This document shows, one piece after another, positions 1-4,980 of a DNA stretch of 5,503 nt. Each line of letters starts with the position of its first letter. Positions within the stretch are counted from its first letter, which is position 1. This DNA is from JBOHHM01 sp050725495 (lineage in GTDB: Bacteria; Pseudomonadota; Gammaproteobacteria; Burkholderiales; Burkholderiaceae_C): assembly GCA_050725495.1 (NCBI GenBank), contig JBOHHM010000247.1, positions 1 to 5,503 on the forward strand. The letters are read 5' to 3'. The notes under the pieces were generated by a model that was given only the letters and a program-made list of their open reading frames with translations, had not been told where the DNA came from and made no database searches. Position numbers and translations under genes: made by a program.

Positions 1-111
1 GCTCGACAGGTTGGCCAGGGTGCGCTTGCGGACCTTGCCGTCCTCGCGATAGGACTCGCGCAGCAGGATGGCCGGGGGTGAGTCACGGTTGGGGACTGCC
101 TCGATGTACAT
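1..111 (-). CDS. IS1634-family transposase, N-terminal fragment (runs off the left edge)
   Basis: The reverse strand from the ATG at 111-109 encodes 37 residues beginning MYIEAVPNRDSPPA, followed by ILLRESYRE and GKVRKRTLANLSS. This is the characteristic N-terminus of IS1634-type (DDE, IS4-superfamily) transposases, which usually start MYIE-VPNR-SPPA-LLRESYREGGKVRKRTLANLS. Family members are several hundred residues long, so the DDE catalytic core lies outside the window and I cannot say whether the element is intact. No Shine-Dalgarno sequence precedes the ATG, which suggests weak or leaderless translation, common for transposases kept at low expression. The gene reads out of the window, away from all the genes to its right. 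Family assignment is from recognition of this N-terminal signature only. Confidence 0.85.
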   Translation of the reverse strand, partial: MYIEAVPNRDSPPAILLRESYREDGKVRKRTLANLSS

Positions 112-118
112 GACTGCA

Positions 119-147
119 TTTGTAATCGATAGCCATACGAAATTCAA
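119..147 (-). promoter_or_regulatory. Possible transposase promoter (weak match)
   Basis: On the reverse strand, TTGAAT (147-142) and TACAAA (124-119) are separated by 17 nt. Each hexamer matches the sigma-70 consensus at four of six positions. The predicted transcription start would fall at about 112, directly on the ATG at 111, giving an essentially leaderless mRNA. This fits the missing Shine-Dalgarno sequence. The region is AT-rich, so chance matches are common. Confidence 0.25.
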
Positions 148-185
148 GCCAATTATGAAAAATTACATGGCTACAAAAATAATAC

Positions 186-224
186 AAAAAAAGGCCGAAA
201 CCCGCGCCACGCATGGGCTTCGGC
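186..224 (-). terminator. Intrinsic terminator guarding the transposase
   Basis: On the reverse strand the arm GCCGAAgCCC (224-215) pairs with GGGtTTCGGC (203-194) around an 11-nt loop, with a single internal mismatch. A C at 193 and then seven T residues (192-186) follow. That is a standard Rho-independent terminator read leftward. It sits upstream of the transposase start rather than after a gene, and no leftward gene lies immediately to its right. Its likely role is to stop read-through from flanking DNA into the transposase gene. Confidence 0.75.
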
Positions 225-307
225 TACTTCAGACGGTCAAAGTTCGGTCTAGTGCAAACTCGTAAACTCAACTCCCCCTGTATCACGAATCGAAAGGCGA
301 ATTGATC

Positions 308-754
308 ATGTCCACAGGCACCATCCAGCTTCACCGCGTACTCCGCACGAATCCAGAGCGCGTCTATCGCGCGTTCCTCGATGCTGACGCAATGGCCAAG
401 TGGCTTCCACCTCACGGCTTCACCGGCAAGGTTCACCAGCTCGACGCCAGAGTCGGCGGCACCTATAAGATGTCGTTCACGAACTTCGCATCAGGCCACA
501 GCCACTCTTTCGGCGGCGAGTATCTTGAACTGGTGCCACACGAAAGAATTCGGCACACGGACAATTTCGATGACCCGAACTTGCCCGGAGAAATGCAGAC
601 GACGATTTCCTTGAAGCAGGTGTCCTGCGGAACTGAGTTGAACGTCGTGCAAGAAGGCATACCCGAAGCCATTCCGCCCGAGGCCTGCTATCTCGGGTGG
701 CAAGAATCGCTCACGCTGCTTGCGCAACTCGTCGAGGCAGAGATTCCAGGGTAA
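308..754 (+). CDS. SRPBCC-superfamily (AHSA1/CalC-like) small protein
   Basis: This 148-residue cytosolic protein has the START-like helix-grip pattern of the AHSA1/SRPBCC group. An opening beta strand leads to PERVYRAF (16-23), then the helix with AMAKWLPP (28-35), the strand pair GGTYKMSF (50-57), EYLELVPHERIRHTD (71-85), and a C-terminal helix beginning GWQESLTLLAQLV (130-142) that would roof the hydrophobic pocket. The length is normal for a complete single domain. The family binds hydrophobic ligands in very diverse roles, so no substrate can be named. An in-frame TTG at 302 exists, but I chose the ATG at 308 because homologues begin near MSTGTIQLHR. The SD-like AAAGG at 293-297 is about 10 nt from that ATG and only 4 nt from the TTG. 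It is the first gene to the right of the IS end, and no clear promoter of its own is visible. Confidence 0.85.
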   Translation: MSTGTIQLHRVLRTNPERVYRAFLDADAMAKWLPPHGFTGKVHQLDARVGGTYKMSFTNFASGHSHSFGGEYLELVPHERIRHTDNFDDPNLPGEMQTTISLKQVSCGTELNVVQEGIPEAIPPEACYLGWQESLTLLAQLVEAEIPG

Positions 755-911
755 CAATGGAACGCCTAGGCTTTCCTATCTGGTGTACCGGCGCGCGTCA
801 AGGTAGTTGTCGCCTCGCTCATGCAGCCATCTGACAAGCGCAACGCGGTGAGCGGCCAACCAGTGGGGGAGGCCTGGGCCGCGTTGCTCCGGGATGGGTT
901 GCCCTACAGCC

Positions 912-934
912 GACTTCAGCTGCGGACTTCAGCT
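912..934 (+). repeat. Short tandem duplication, 10-bp unit at 13-bp period
   Basis: GACTTCAGCT occurs at 912-921 and again at 925-934, separated by GCG. Two copies only. It lies in the non-coding spacer before the SnoaL-like gene and could be a slippage duplication or a pair of protein-binding half sites. No function is implied. Confidence 0.6.
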
Positions 935-1117
935 TGACGCCCGTCCGTGTTTCGAGTACTACTCCAATGACGCAGCGTGTGACCCCCAGACCGGGTCGTT
1001 CGAGCGCGAGACCTGCATTCCCGTGGTTCGGCTCTGACTGAAACGCGAACTTGCCGAGCATGCAGCGGACCGCGCGAAACACTTCGTCCCTGAGCTTCGT
1101 CGTTGGGCGTCGTCACG

Positions 1118-1123
1118 AAGGAG
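1118..1123 (+). promoter_or_regulatory. Ribosome binding site that fixes the start at 1129
   Basis: AAGGAG lies 5 nt upstream of the ATG at 1129. The reading frame stays open back to a TTG at 1051, which has no comparable site. The extra 26 residues would be rich in Arg and Ser and unlike the family, so the ATG at 1129 is preferred. Confidence 0.75.
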
Positions 1124-1128
1124 TGCAT

Positions 1129-1545
1129 ATGCAAAGCGATGAACAGGAAATACGGCAGCTCGCTTCCACCTGGATGGCCGCCAGCAAATCGGGTGATGTC
1201 GAGACGGTCTTGTCGTTGATGGCGGACGATGTCGTCTTTCTCGCGCCTGGCCAACCGGTGATGCGAAAAGCCGACTTCGCGGCTGCGGCACGAGCTCGAT
1301 CGGGCCAAGAGGCGTCCCAATTTGACGGCACGAGCGAGATTCAAGAGCTCAAGATTCTCGGGGACTGGGCCTTTATGTGGACCAGGCTCACCGTCGTGGC
1401 GACCCCGCCCGGCGGCGCCAAGCCCATGGCGCGCGCTGGTCATACGCTGTCCATCCTCAGGAAGCAAGACGGAAAGTGGGTGTTGGCACGCGATGCAAAC
1501 ATGCTGTCTGCGTCGGCGGTCGATGAACTTCAACGTATGGCCTGA
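1129..1545 (+). CDS. SnoaL-like / YybH (SgcJ/EcaC-type) NTF2-fold protein
   Basis: This 138-residue cytosolic protein of the NTF2-like fold carries the hallmarks of the YybH/SgcJ group. An opening helix EQEIRQLASTWMAASKSGDVETVLSLMADDVVFLAPGQ (5-42) leads into GTSEIQELKILGDWAFMWTRLTVVAT (67-92) and AGHTLSILRKQDGKWVLARDANML (103-126). Members are small ligand-binding or isomerase-like proteins, and many have no known substrate. W80, W84 and H105 are plausible pocket residues by position in the fold, which is inference. The stop is followed 14 nt later by the next start, so this gene and the VOC gene are almost certainly co-transcribed. Length is typical for a complete domain, with no signal peptide or membrane segment. 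Confidence 0.85.
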   Translation: MQSDEQEIRQLASTWMAASKSGDVETVLSLMADDVVFLAPGQPVMRKADFAAAARARSGQEASQFDGTSEIQELKILGDWAFMWTRLTVVATPPGGAKPMARAGHTLSILRKQDGKWVLARDANMLSASAVDELQRMA

Positions 1546-1546
1546 C

Positions 1547-1552
1547 AGGGAG
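1547..1552 (+). promoter_or_regulatory. Ribosome binding site of the VOC gene
   Basis: AGGGAG starts one base after the stop of the preceding gene and lies 7 nt before the ATG at 1560, supporting that start and a coupled two-gene operon. Confidence 0.7.
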
Positions 1553-1559
1553 CCCGAGC

Positions 1560-1982
1560 ATGAAACCACGAATCACGATGATCACGATTGGCGTTGATGA
1601 CCTGGAGCGATCGCTGCGCTTTTACCGCGACGGCCTTGGGTTCCCAACGCAGGGCATTGTCGGCACGGAGTTTGAGCATGGGGCGGTGGCTTTCTTTGAT
1701 CTGCAGGCCGGCTTGAAGCTTGCAATCTGGCCGCGCAAGAGCATTTCCCATGATTCAGGTATCCCGCTGGGGAGTTCCAGCCCGACCGAATTCACGCTCG
1801 GGCACAACGTCGCCTCCAAATCGGAGGTCGACGCAGTGATGGAACAAGCGAGAAGCGCGGGTGCAGTCATCGTGAAGCCGGCTCACGATACCTTTTGGGG
1901 TGGCTACGCGGGCTACTTCGAAGATCCTGACCGGCATCTTTGGGAGGTCGCGTGGAACCCCCAGTTGGCCGTCCAGGACTGA
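1560..1982 (+). CDS. VOC-family (glyoxalase/bleomycin-resistance fold) protein
   Basis: This 140-residue single-chain VOC protein has two beta-alpha-beta-beta-beta modules. The first is ITMITIGVDDLERSLRFYRDGLGF (5-28) with strands to about residue 57. The second starts near EFTLGHNVASKSEVDAVMEQARSAGA (77-102) and ends with WGGYAGYFEDPDRHLWEVAWNP (113-134), the usual C-terminal signature. Of the residues that normally hold the metal, H82 and E129 are present, but the first-strand position is T9 rather than His or Gln. Metal binding is therefore uncertain. VOC proteins include glyoxalases, dioxygenases, thiol transferases for fosfomycin, and drug-binding proteins. Nothing here selects among them. 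It sits 14 bp behind the SnoaL-like gene. Confidence 0.88.
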   Translation: MKPRITMITIGVDDLERSLRFYRDGLGFPTQGIVGTEFEHGAVAFFDLQAGLKLAIWPRKSISHDSGIPLGSSSPTEFTLGHNVASKSEVDAVMEQARSAGAVIVKPAHDTFWGGYAGYFEDPDRHLWEVAWNPQLAVQD

Positions 1983-1996
1983 GGCATCACAACTCG

Positions 1997-2017
1997 CTCA
2001 AGGCCATGGCGCTGGAG
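1997..2017 (+). repeat. 21-bp exact direct repeat, copy 1 (intergenic)
   Basis: These 21 bases are identical and in the same orientation to 4726-4746 inside the lysR gene, where they encode LKAMALE. Flanking bases on both sides do not match. It lies in the 88-bp gap between the VOC and first MBL genes. Chance identity of this length within a 5.5-kb window is very improbable, so a duplicated fragment or recombination scar is more likely. Confidence 0.8.
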
Positions 2018-2058
2018 CGGCCCGATGCGGCCCTGCGCACTGACCACCATCGTTCGAC

Positions 2059-2063
2059 AGGAG
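2059..2063 (+). promoter_or_regulatory. Ribosome binding site of the first MBL gene
   Basis: AGGAG lies 7 nt before the ATG at 2071, which fits the standard spacing and supports that start. Confidence 0.7.
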
Positions 2064-2070
2064 TGCAGCC

Positions 2071-2673
2071 ATGAAGGAAATCGTCAGCAACATTTTCACC
2101 TGGTCGTGGTTCTCCGAACCCCACGGCTATGACTTCAACGGCTATTACGTCCGCCACCCGGGAGGAAACCTCTGCATCGATCCAGTGCAGCCCGGCCAGG
2201 ACGATCTGGAGGAACTGGCGCGCAACGGCGTGGCGCGCATTCTTCTGACCAACCGCAACCACTCGCGGGCCGTCAATCAGGTGCGCCTGCGCACCGGGGC
2301 GAAGGCCTTCATCCATCCGGCCGACGCCGGGCACGCCCGGGGGCAGGGCGCAGAGATCGACGGCGAACTGCAGGTGGACGAGATCATCGGGCCTTTCCTG
2401 GTCACCGGCGTCGCCGGAAAGTCGCCCGGCGAGGTCGCGCTCTACTGGCGCGAGCGGCGGCTGCTCATCGTCGGGGACGCCGTGATCGGCAATCCTCCCG
2501 GCCAATGCGGGCTGCTGAGGGAGAAAGTGATGGACGACCCGCCGCGCCTGAGGGAAAGCCTGCGCAGGCTGCTCGAGCTTGACTTCGATACGCTGCTCAC
2601 CGGGGACGGGGTGCCGATTCTCCAGGGCGCAAGGGACAGGCTCAGGGAACTGGTAGAAACGTTTCCCAAGTGA
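2071..2673 (+). CDS. MBL-fold protein lacking metal ligands (probable pseudo-enzyme)
   Basis: The 200 residues follow the compact metallo-beta-lactamase layout. Opening strands are NGYYVRHPGGNLCIDPVQP (23-41), then RILLTNRNHSR (56-66), VAGKSPGEVALYW (114-126), LLIVGDAVIGNPPG (131-144) and DTLLTGDGVPI (173-183). In active members these are LTHxHxDH, PGHTPG, GD and GHG. Here the HxHxDH positions read N61, N63, S65 and R66, the PGH histidine is K117, and the GHG histidine is D179. Only D136 of the metal set survives. The fold elements and surrounding loops are otherwise well kept, so the losses look old and selected rather than random decay. It probably binds a ligand or partner, or regulates, without hydrolysis. 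I recall similar proteins in Burkholderiales annotated simply as MBL-fold hydrolases, but did not check this. An intact MBL gene follows 91 bp downstream. Confidence 0.85.
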   Translation: MKEIVSNIFTWSWFSEPHGYDFNGYYVRHPGGNLCIDPVQPGQDDLEELARNGVARILLTNRNHSRAVNQVRLRTGAKAFIHPADAGHARGQGAEIDGELQVDEIIGPFLVTGVAGKSPGEVALYWRERRLLIVGDAVIGNPPGQCGLLREKVMDDPPRLRESLRRLLELDFDTLLTGDGVPILQGARDRLRELVETFPK

Positions 2674-2752
2674 GTCGGCAGCCCCTTTGTCGGGTGTTCT
2701 CCGTCTTCGTGCCCTACGGAGCCAAGATGCCTCACCACACCACATCGGTACC

Positions 2753-2758
2753 GAGGAG
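2753..2758 (+). promoter_or_regulatory. Ribosome binding site of the second MBL gene
   Basis: GAGGAG lies 6 nt before the ATG at 2765, a strong site that supports this start. Confidence 0.75.
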
Positions 2759-2764
2759 TGAAAC

Positions 2765-3763
2765 ATGACTGCTCCTATCGCACACGGTCTCCAGCCAGTC
2801 GATGGCCTCGAGGTGCATGTGTTGGTCGACAACGTCACCGATAGCCTGTCGACGGTTCCCCAAGGGGTGGTCCATGAATGGGGCCATCTGAAGCAGAGCG
2901 CAGACTTTGTGCTGTCGGGCGAGGCGCTGTGCTGCGCCGCCTTTGGACTGTCATTGGTGATCACGGCCCGGGTAGGAAGCGCTTCTCATGTGCTCCTCTT
3001 TGATGCCGGGCCGGAGGCTTATGCGATCGCTCGTAACGCCGAGCGCCTCAAGATCGCGTTTGGCGATGTCGGCGCGATCGTGCTTTCGCACGGCCATTGG
3101 GACCATGCCGGCGGCCTGCTCGAGGCGGTCCGCCAGGTCGTTTCGTCCAACGGCGGCAAGCCGGTGGCCTGCCATGTCAATCCGGGAATGTTTCTAACCC
3201 GAGCAATTCATCTTCCCGATGGCGACTACTTGCCTTTCAAAGACATCCCGAGCATCGACGCATTGACTGATGCGGGGGCGGCTGTGGTCAATTCAGCGCA
3301 GCCTCGCCTGCTCCTTGAGAACCTGTTCTATCTCAGCGGCGAGATTGCGCGGGTCACGCCGTATGAGCGTGGCATGCCGAGCCATGTGAAGAGATCGGCA
3401 GACGGCGCCGCCTGGGAGCCGGATCCCTGGATCATGGATGAGCGGTATGTGGCGGCCCATGTCAAGGACAAGGGAATCATCGTGTTCACGGCCTGCTCAC
3501 ATGCAGGCGTGATCAACGTCCTGAAGGATGCCAGCAAGGTGTTTGCGCACGCGCCGCTGTACGGCGTGATGGGCGGGTTCCATCTCTCGGGACCTGGACC
3601 GGAAGCGATCATTGCGGAAACAGTCACCGATATCCGGGCGTTCGGCCTCAAGAGAATCATTCCGGGTCACTGCACGGGGTGGCGCGCGGTTTCCGCGCTG
3701 TCCAGAACGTTCGAGGACGATGTGCTTGTGCCTTGCGCGGTCGGCCGCAAGTTTTATTTCTAG
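2765..3763 (+). CDS. COG1237-type MBL-fold metallohydrolase
   Basis: This 332-residue protein carries the metal-binding set of the MBL fold. SHGHWDHAGG (108-117) gives H109, H111, D113 and H114. TACSHAGVIN (242-251) gives H245, GGFHLSG (270-276) gives H273, and IPGHCTGW (299-306) gives H302. The opening LEVHVLVDNVTDSLSTVPQG (15-34) and the late ACSHAG and GGFHL blocks are typical of COG1237, which includes the archaeal 7,8-dihydropterin-6-yl-methyl-aminobenzene 5'-phosphate synthase. Bacterial members mostly have no tested substrate, so a di-metal phosphoester or lactone hydrolase is about as far as the sequence goes. The acidic DERY block (225-228) occurs in relatives. No signal peptide is visible, so it is probably cytosolic. 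Its RBS is strong, and the inactive MBL gene just upstream suggests a functional pair or a past duplication of function. Confidence 0.88.
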   Translation: MTAPIAHGLQPVDGLEVHVLVDNVTDSLSTVPQGVVHEWGHLKQSADFVLSGEALCCAAFGLSLVITARVGSASHVLLFDAGPEAYAIARNAERLKIAFGDVGAIVLSHGHWDHAGGLLEAVRQVVSSNGGKPVACHVNPGMFLTRAIHLPDGDYLPFKDIPSIDALTDAGAAVVNSAQPRLLLENLFYLSGEIARVTPYERGMPSHVKRSADGAAWEPDPWIMDERYVAAHVKDKGIIVFTACSHAGVINVLKDASKVFAHAPLYGVMGGFHLSGPGPEAIIAETVTDIRAFGLKRIIPGHCTGWRAVSALSRTFEDDVLVPCAVGRKFYF

Positions 3764-3805
3764 GCAAAATGGCCCAGCACATCCATGCAGCGGATCGGCT
3801 GCAAG

Positions 3806-3904
3806 CATTGCTTCGCTCCCTTTTGAGCGCCCCCAGCCCTGCCGCTTCGCGTCAGGCCCCCCGAGGGGGTGCAAGAAAACTTGGGGCGGCCCGGCGTTTT
3901 CTTG
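3806..3904. repeat. Comamonadaceae-type intergenic repeat with two hairpins
   Basis: A five-base-pair C/G hairpin (CCCCC at 3857-3861, CGA loop, GGGGG at 3865-3869) is followed by a 9-bp perfect inverted repeat, CAAGAAAAC at 3872-3880 and GTTTTCTTG at 3896-3904, around a GC-rich 15-nt loop. The stretch from about 3806, with CTTCGCTCCCTTTTGAGCG and C-runs, resembles repeats I associate with intergenic regions of Acidovorax, Variovorax and Delftia. It lies after the second MBL gene and before lysR. It may serve as a transcription-attenuating structure, although no clean T-tail follows either hairpin. Edges are approximate. Confidence 0.55.
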
Positions 3905-3924
3905 AGAGCAGGCCAAGACCCGAT

Positions 3925-3999
3925 ATGGGAAGCCTCTTCGTCCGCTTCGGAATCGCCGAGGAAGTGGAGCAGGCCGGGCTGCGCTTGTTGGCGCTGTAA
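3925..3999 (+). pseudogene. Possible coding remnant, 24 codons
   Basis: An open frame reads MGSLFVRFGIAEEVEQAGLRLLAL and stops at 3997-3999. Its composition is protein-like (amphipathic, ending in a helix-like AGLRLLAL) and it could be the C-terminal scrap of a larger gene cut by the repeat element to its left. No good ribosome binding site precedes the ATG. The family is not recognised, and chance cannot be excluded. Confidence 0.25.
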
Positions 4000-4013
4000 G
4001 CGGCTGCCACAAT
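3985..4013 (+). promoter_or_regulatory. Possible lysR promoter giving a near-leaderless mRNA
   Basis: TTGTTG (3985-3990) and CACAAT (4008-4013) are exactly 17 nt apart. The start of transcription would fall near 4020, only a few bases before the ATG at 4024. No Shine-Dalgarno sequence lies upstream of that ATG, which agrees with leaderless or very short-leader translation. Confidence 0.4.
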
Positions 4014-4023
4014 AATCGCTGCC

Positions 4024-4980
4024 ATGGAAACCAAATGGCTAGAAGACTTTGTGAGCCTCGCTGAAACCCGCAGTTTCAGCCGCTCGGCTCAGCTGCGCCA
4101 CGTGACGCAGCCCGCGTTCTCGCGGCGCATCCAGGCGCTGGAGGCCTGGGCCGGCACCGACCTGGTGGACCGCAGTTCCTACCCCACGCGCCTGACGCCG
4201 GCCGGCGAGACGCTGTACGACCAGTCGCTGGAGATGCTGCAAGCCCTGCAGAGCACGCGCGCCATGCTGCGCGGCCACACCTCGGCCGGACAGGACGTGA
4301 TCGAGTTCGCCGTGCCGCACACGCTGGCATTCACGTTTTTTCCGGCCTGGGTGTCGAGCCTGCGCGAGAAATTCGGGCCGATCAAGAGCCGCTTGATCGC
4401 GCTGAATGTGCACGACGCCGTGATGCGTCTGATGGAAGGCAGTTGCGACCTGCTGATCGCCTACCACCACGCCTCGCAGCCGTTTCAGCTCGATCCCGAG
4501 CGCTATGAAATGGTGAGCCTGGGCCAGGAGGTGCTGTCGCCCTACGTCAAGCCCGATGCCCACGGCCAGCCGCTGTTCCTGCTGCCGGGGCGCGCCGGCC
4601 AGCCTTTGCCCTACCTGGGCTACGCGCCGGGGGCCTATCTGGGGCGGGTGGTGGACCTGATCCTCAAGCAGTCGAGCACCGCCATCCACCTGGACCGGGT
4701 CTACGAGACCGACATGGCCGAAGGTCTCAAGGCCATGGCGCTGGAGGGTCATGGTGTCGCCTTCTTGCCGCACAGCGCGGTCAAGAAGGAGCTGCGGGCC
4801 AGGAAACTGGTGAGTGCCGCGCCACCTGACATCCAGGGGCTGGAGATGACCCTGGACATCCGGGCCTACCGCGAAAAACCCTCGACCACTCCTTCCAGCC
4901 GGGGCTCCGGCAAGGACGCGCCCAAGGGCACGGCCCAGGCCTTGTGGGCCTATTTGGTGGGCCAGAAAGCGGCCACCTAG
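4024..4980 (+). CDS. LysR-family transcriptional regulator, HypT (YjiE)-like group
   Basis: This 318-residue regulator has an N-terminal winged helix-turn-helix, roughly residues 5-62. The recognition region is FSRSAQLRHVTQPAFSRRIQALE (18-40), followed by RLTPAGETLYDQSLEMLQAL (56-75) leading into the linker helix. The substrate-binding domain starts near DVIEFAVPHTLAF (91-103) and includes the AMALEGHGVAFLPHSAV block (237-253) typical of LysR C-terminal domains. The opening METKWLEDF resembles ETKWLYDF of E. coli HypT, a hypochlorite-responsive LysR protein activated through methionine oxidation. The present ligand or stress signal is unknown. The tail (about 285-303) is a low-complexity Ser/Thr/Pro/Gly/Lys stretch that looks disordered. 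It converges on the next gene with a 4-bp overlap of stop codons. Its target may be the MBL operon to its left, but LysR proteins more often control divergent genes and none is divergent here. Confidence 0.9.
   Translation: METKWLEDFVSLAETRSFSRSAQLRHVTQPAFSRRIQALEAWAGTDLVDRSSYPTRLTPAGETLYDQSLEMLQALQSTRAMLRGHTSAGQDVIEFAVPHTLAFTFFPAWVSSLREKFGPIKSRLIALNVHDAVMRLMEGSCDLLIAYHHASQPFQLDPERYEMVSLGQEVLSPYVKPDAHGQPLFLLPGRAGQPLPYLGYAPGAYLGRVVDLILKQSSTAIHLDRVYETDMAEGLKAMALEGHGVAFLPHSAVKKELRARKLVSAAPPDIQGLEMTLDIRAYREKPSTTPSSRGSGKDAPKGTAQALWAYLVGQKAAT
4726..4746 (+). repeat. 21-bp exact direct repeat, copy 2 (inside lysR)
   Basis: This copy encodes residues 235-241 (LKAMALE) of the LysR protein exactly in codon phase and belongs to a conserved block of the family. 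It is therefore the likely source, and the intergenic copy at 1997-2017 the derived one. The two direct copies bracket both MBL genes, and crossing over between them would remove about 2.7 kb. Confidence 0.8.

Larger units (their letters stand above)
1..275 (-). mobile_element. End of an IS1634-type insertion sequence (right boundary approximate)
   Basis: This holds the start of the transposase, a clearly AT-rich leader at about 112-192, and a terminator hairpin at 186-224. Base composition changes from AT-rich to the GC-rich background after about 225. The terminal inverted repeat cannot be located because the other end of the element is outside the window, so the right edge could lie anywhere from about 225 to 290. 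The AT-rich part also carries a 7-bp inverted repeat (TAGCCAT at 130-136, ATGGCTA at 167-173) that flanks the likely promoter zone of the transposase. Confidence 0.65.
755..1128 (+). other. 374-bp spacer without a supported gene
   Basis: Only very short open frames occur here. One of 25 codons at 757-834 starts 2 nt after the previous stop with AGGG at 748-751. Another of 38 codons is at 821-937, and one of 24 codons is at 967-1041. None resembles a known protein and I do not call them genes. The stretch contains a near-tandem duplication (GACTTCAGCT at 912-921 and 925-934) and the 8-bp palindrome GCCTAGGC (764-771). It may hold the promoter of the downstream pair, but I see no hexamer pair good enough to mark. 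It may also be decayed coding sequence. Confidence 0.5.

Noticed and set aside
1102..1108. GTTGGGC, matching the core of an integron attC site, 21 nt before the SnoaL-like start
   Set aside because: No partner RYYYAAC core with matching inner boxes lies within the usual attC length upstream. The nearest partial matches (near 837-860) are about 250 bp away and imperfect.
1051..1128. N-terminal extension of the SnoaL-like protein from a TTG at 1051
   Set aside because: The extension is unlike the family and has no ribosome binding site, while AAGGAG precedes the ATG at 1129.
916..1569. 217-codon reverse-strand frame across the spacer and SnoaL-like gene
   Set aside because: The forward SnoaL-like gene is well supported. 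The reverse frame is rich in Arg and His with no family resemblance and no good start site.
2699..2721. Hairpin CTCCGT/ACGGAG between the two MBL genes as a terminator
   Set aside because: The stem is only six base pairs with an 11-nt loop, and no T-run follows on the + strand. The downstream gene has a strong RBS and co-transcription seems likelier.
1987..2964. 325-codon open frame on the reverse strand
   Set aside because: It lies opposite the first MBL gene and the start of the second. The forward frames show clear family motifs and ribosome binding sites, and the reverse frame resembles no protein.
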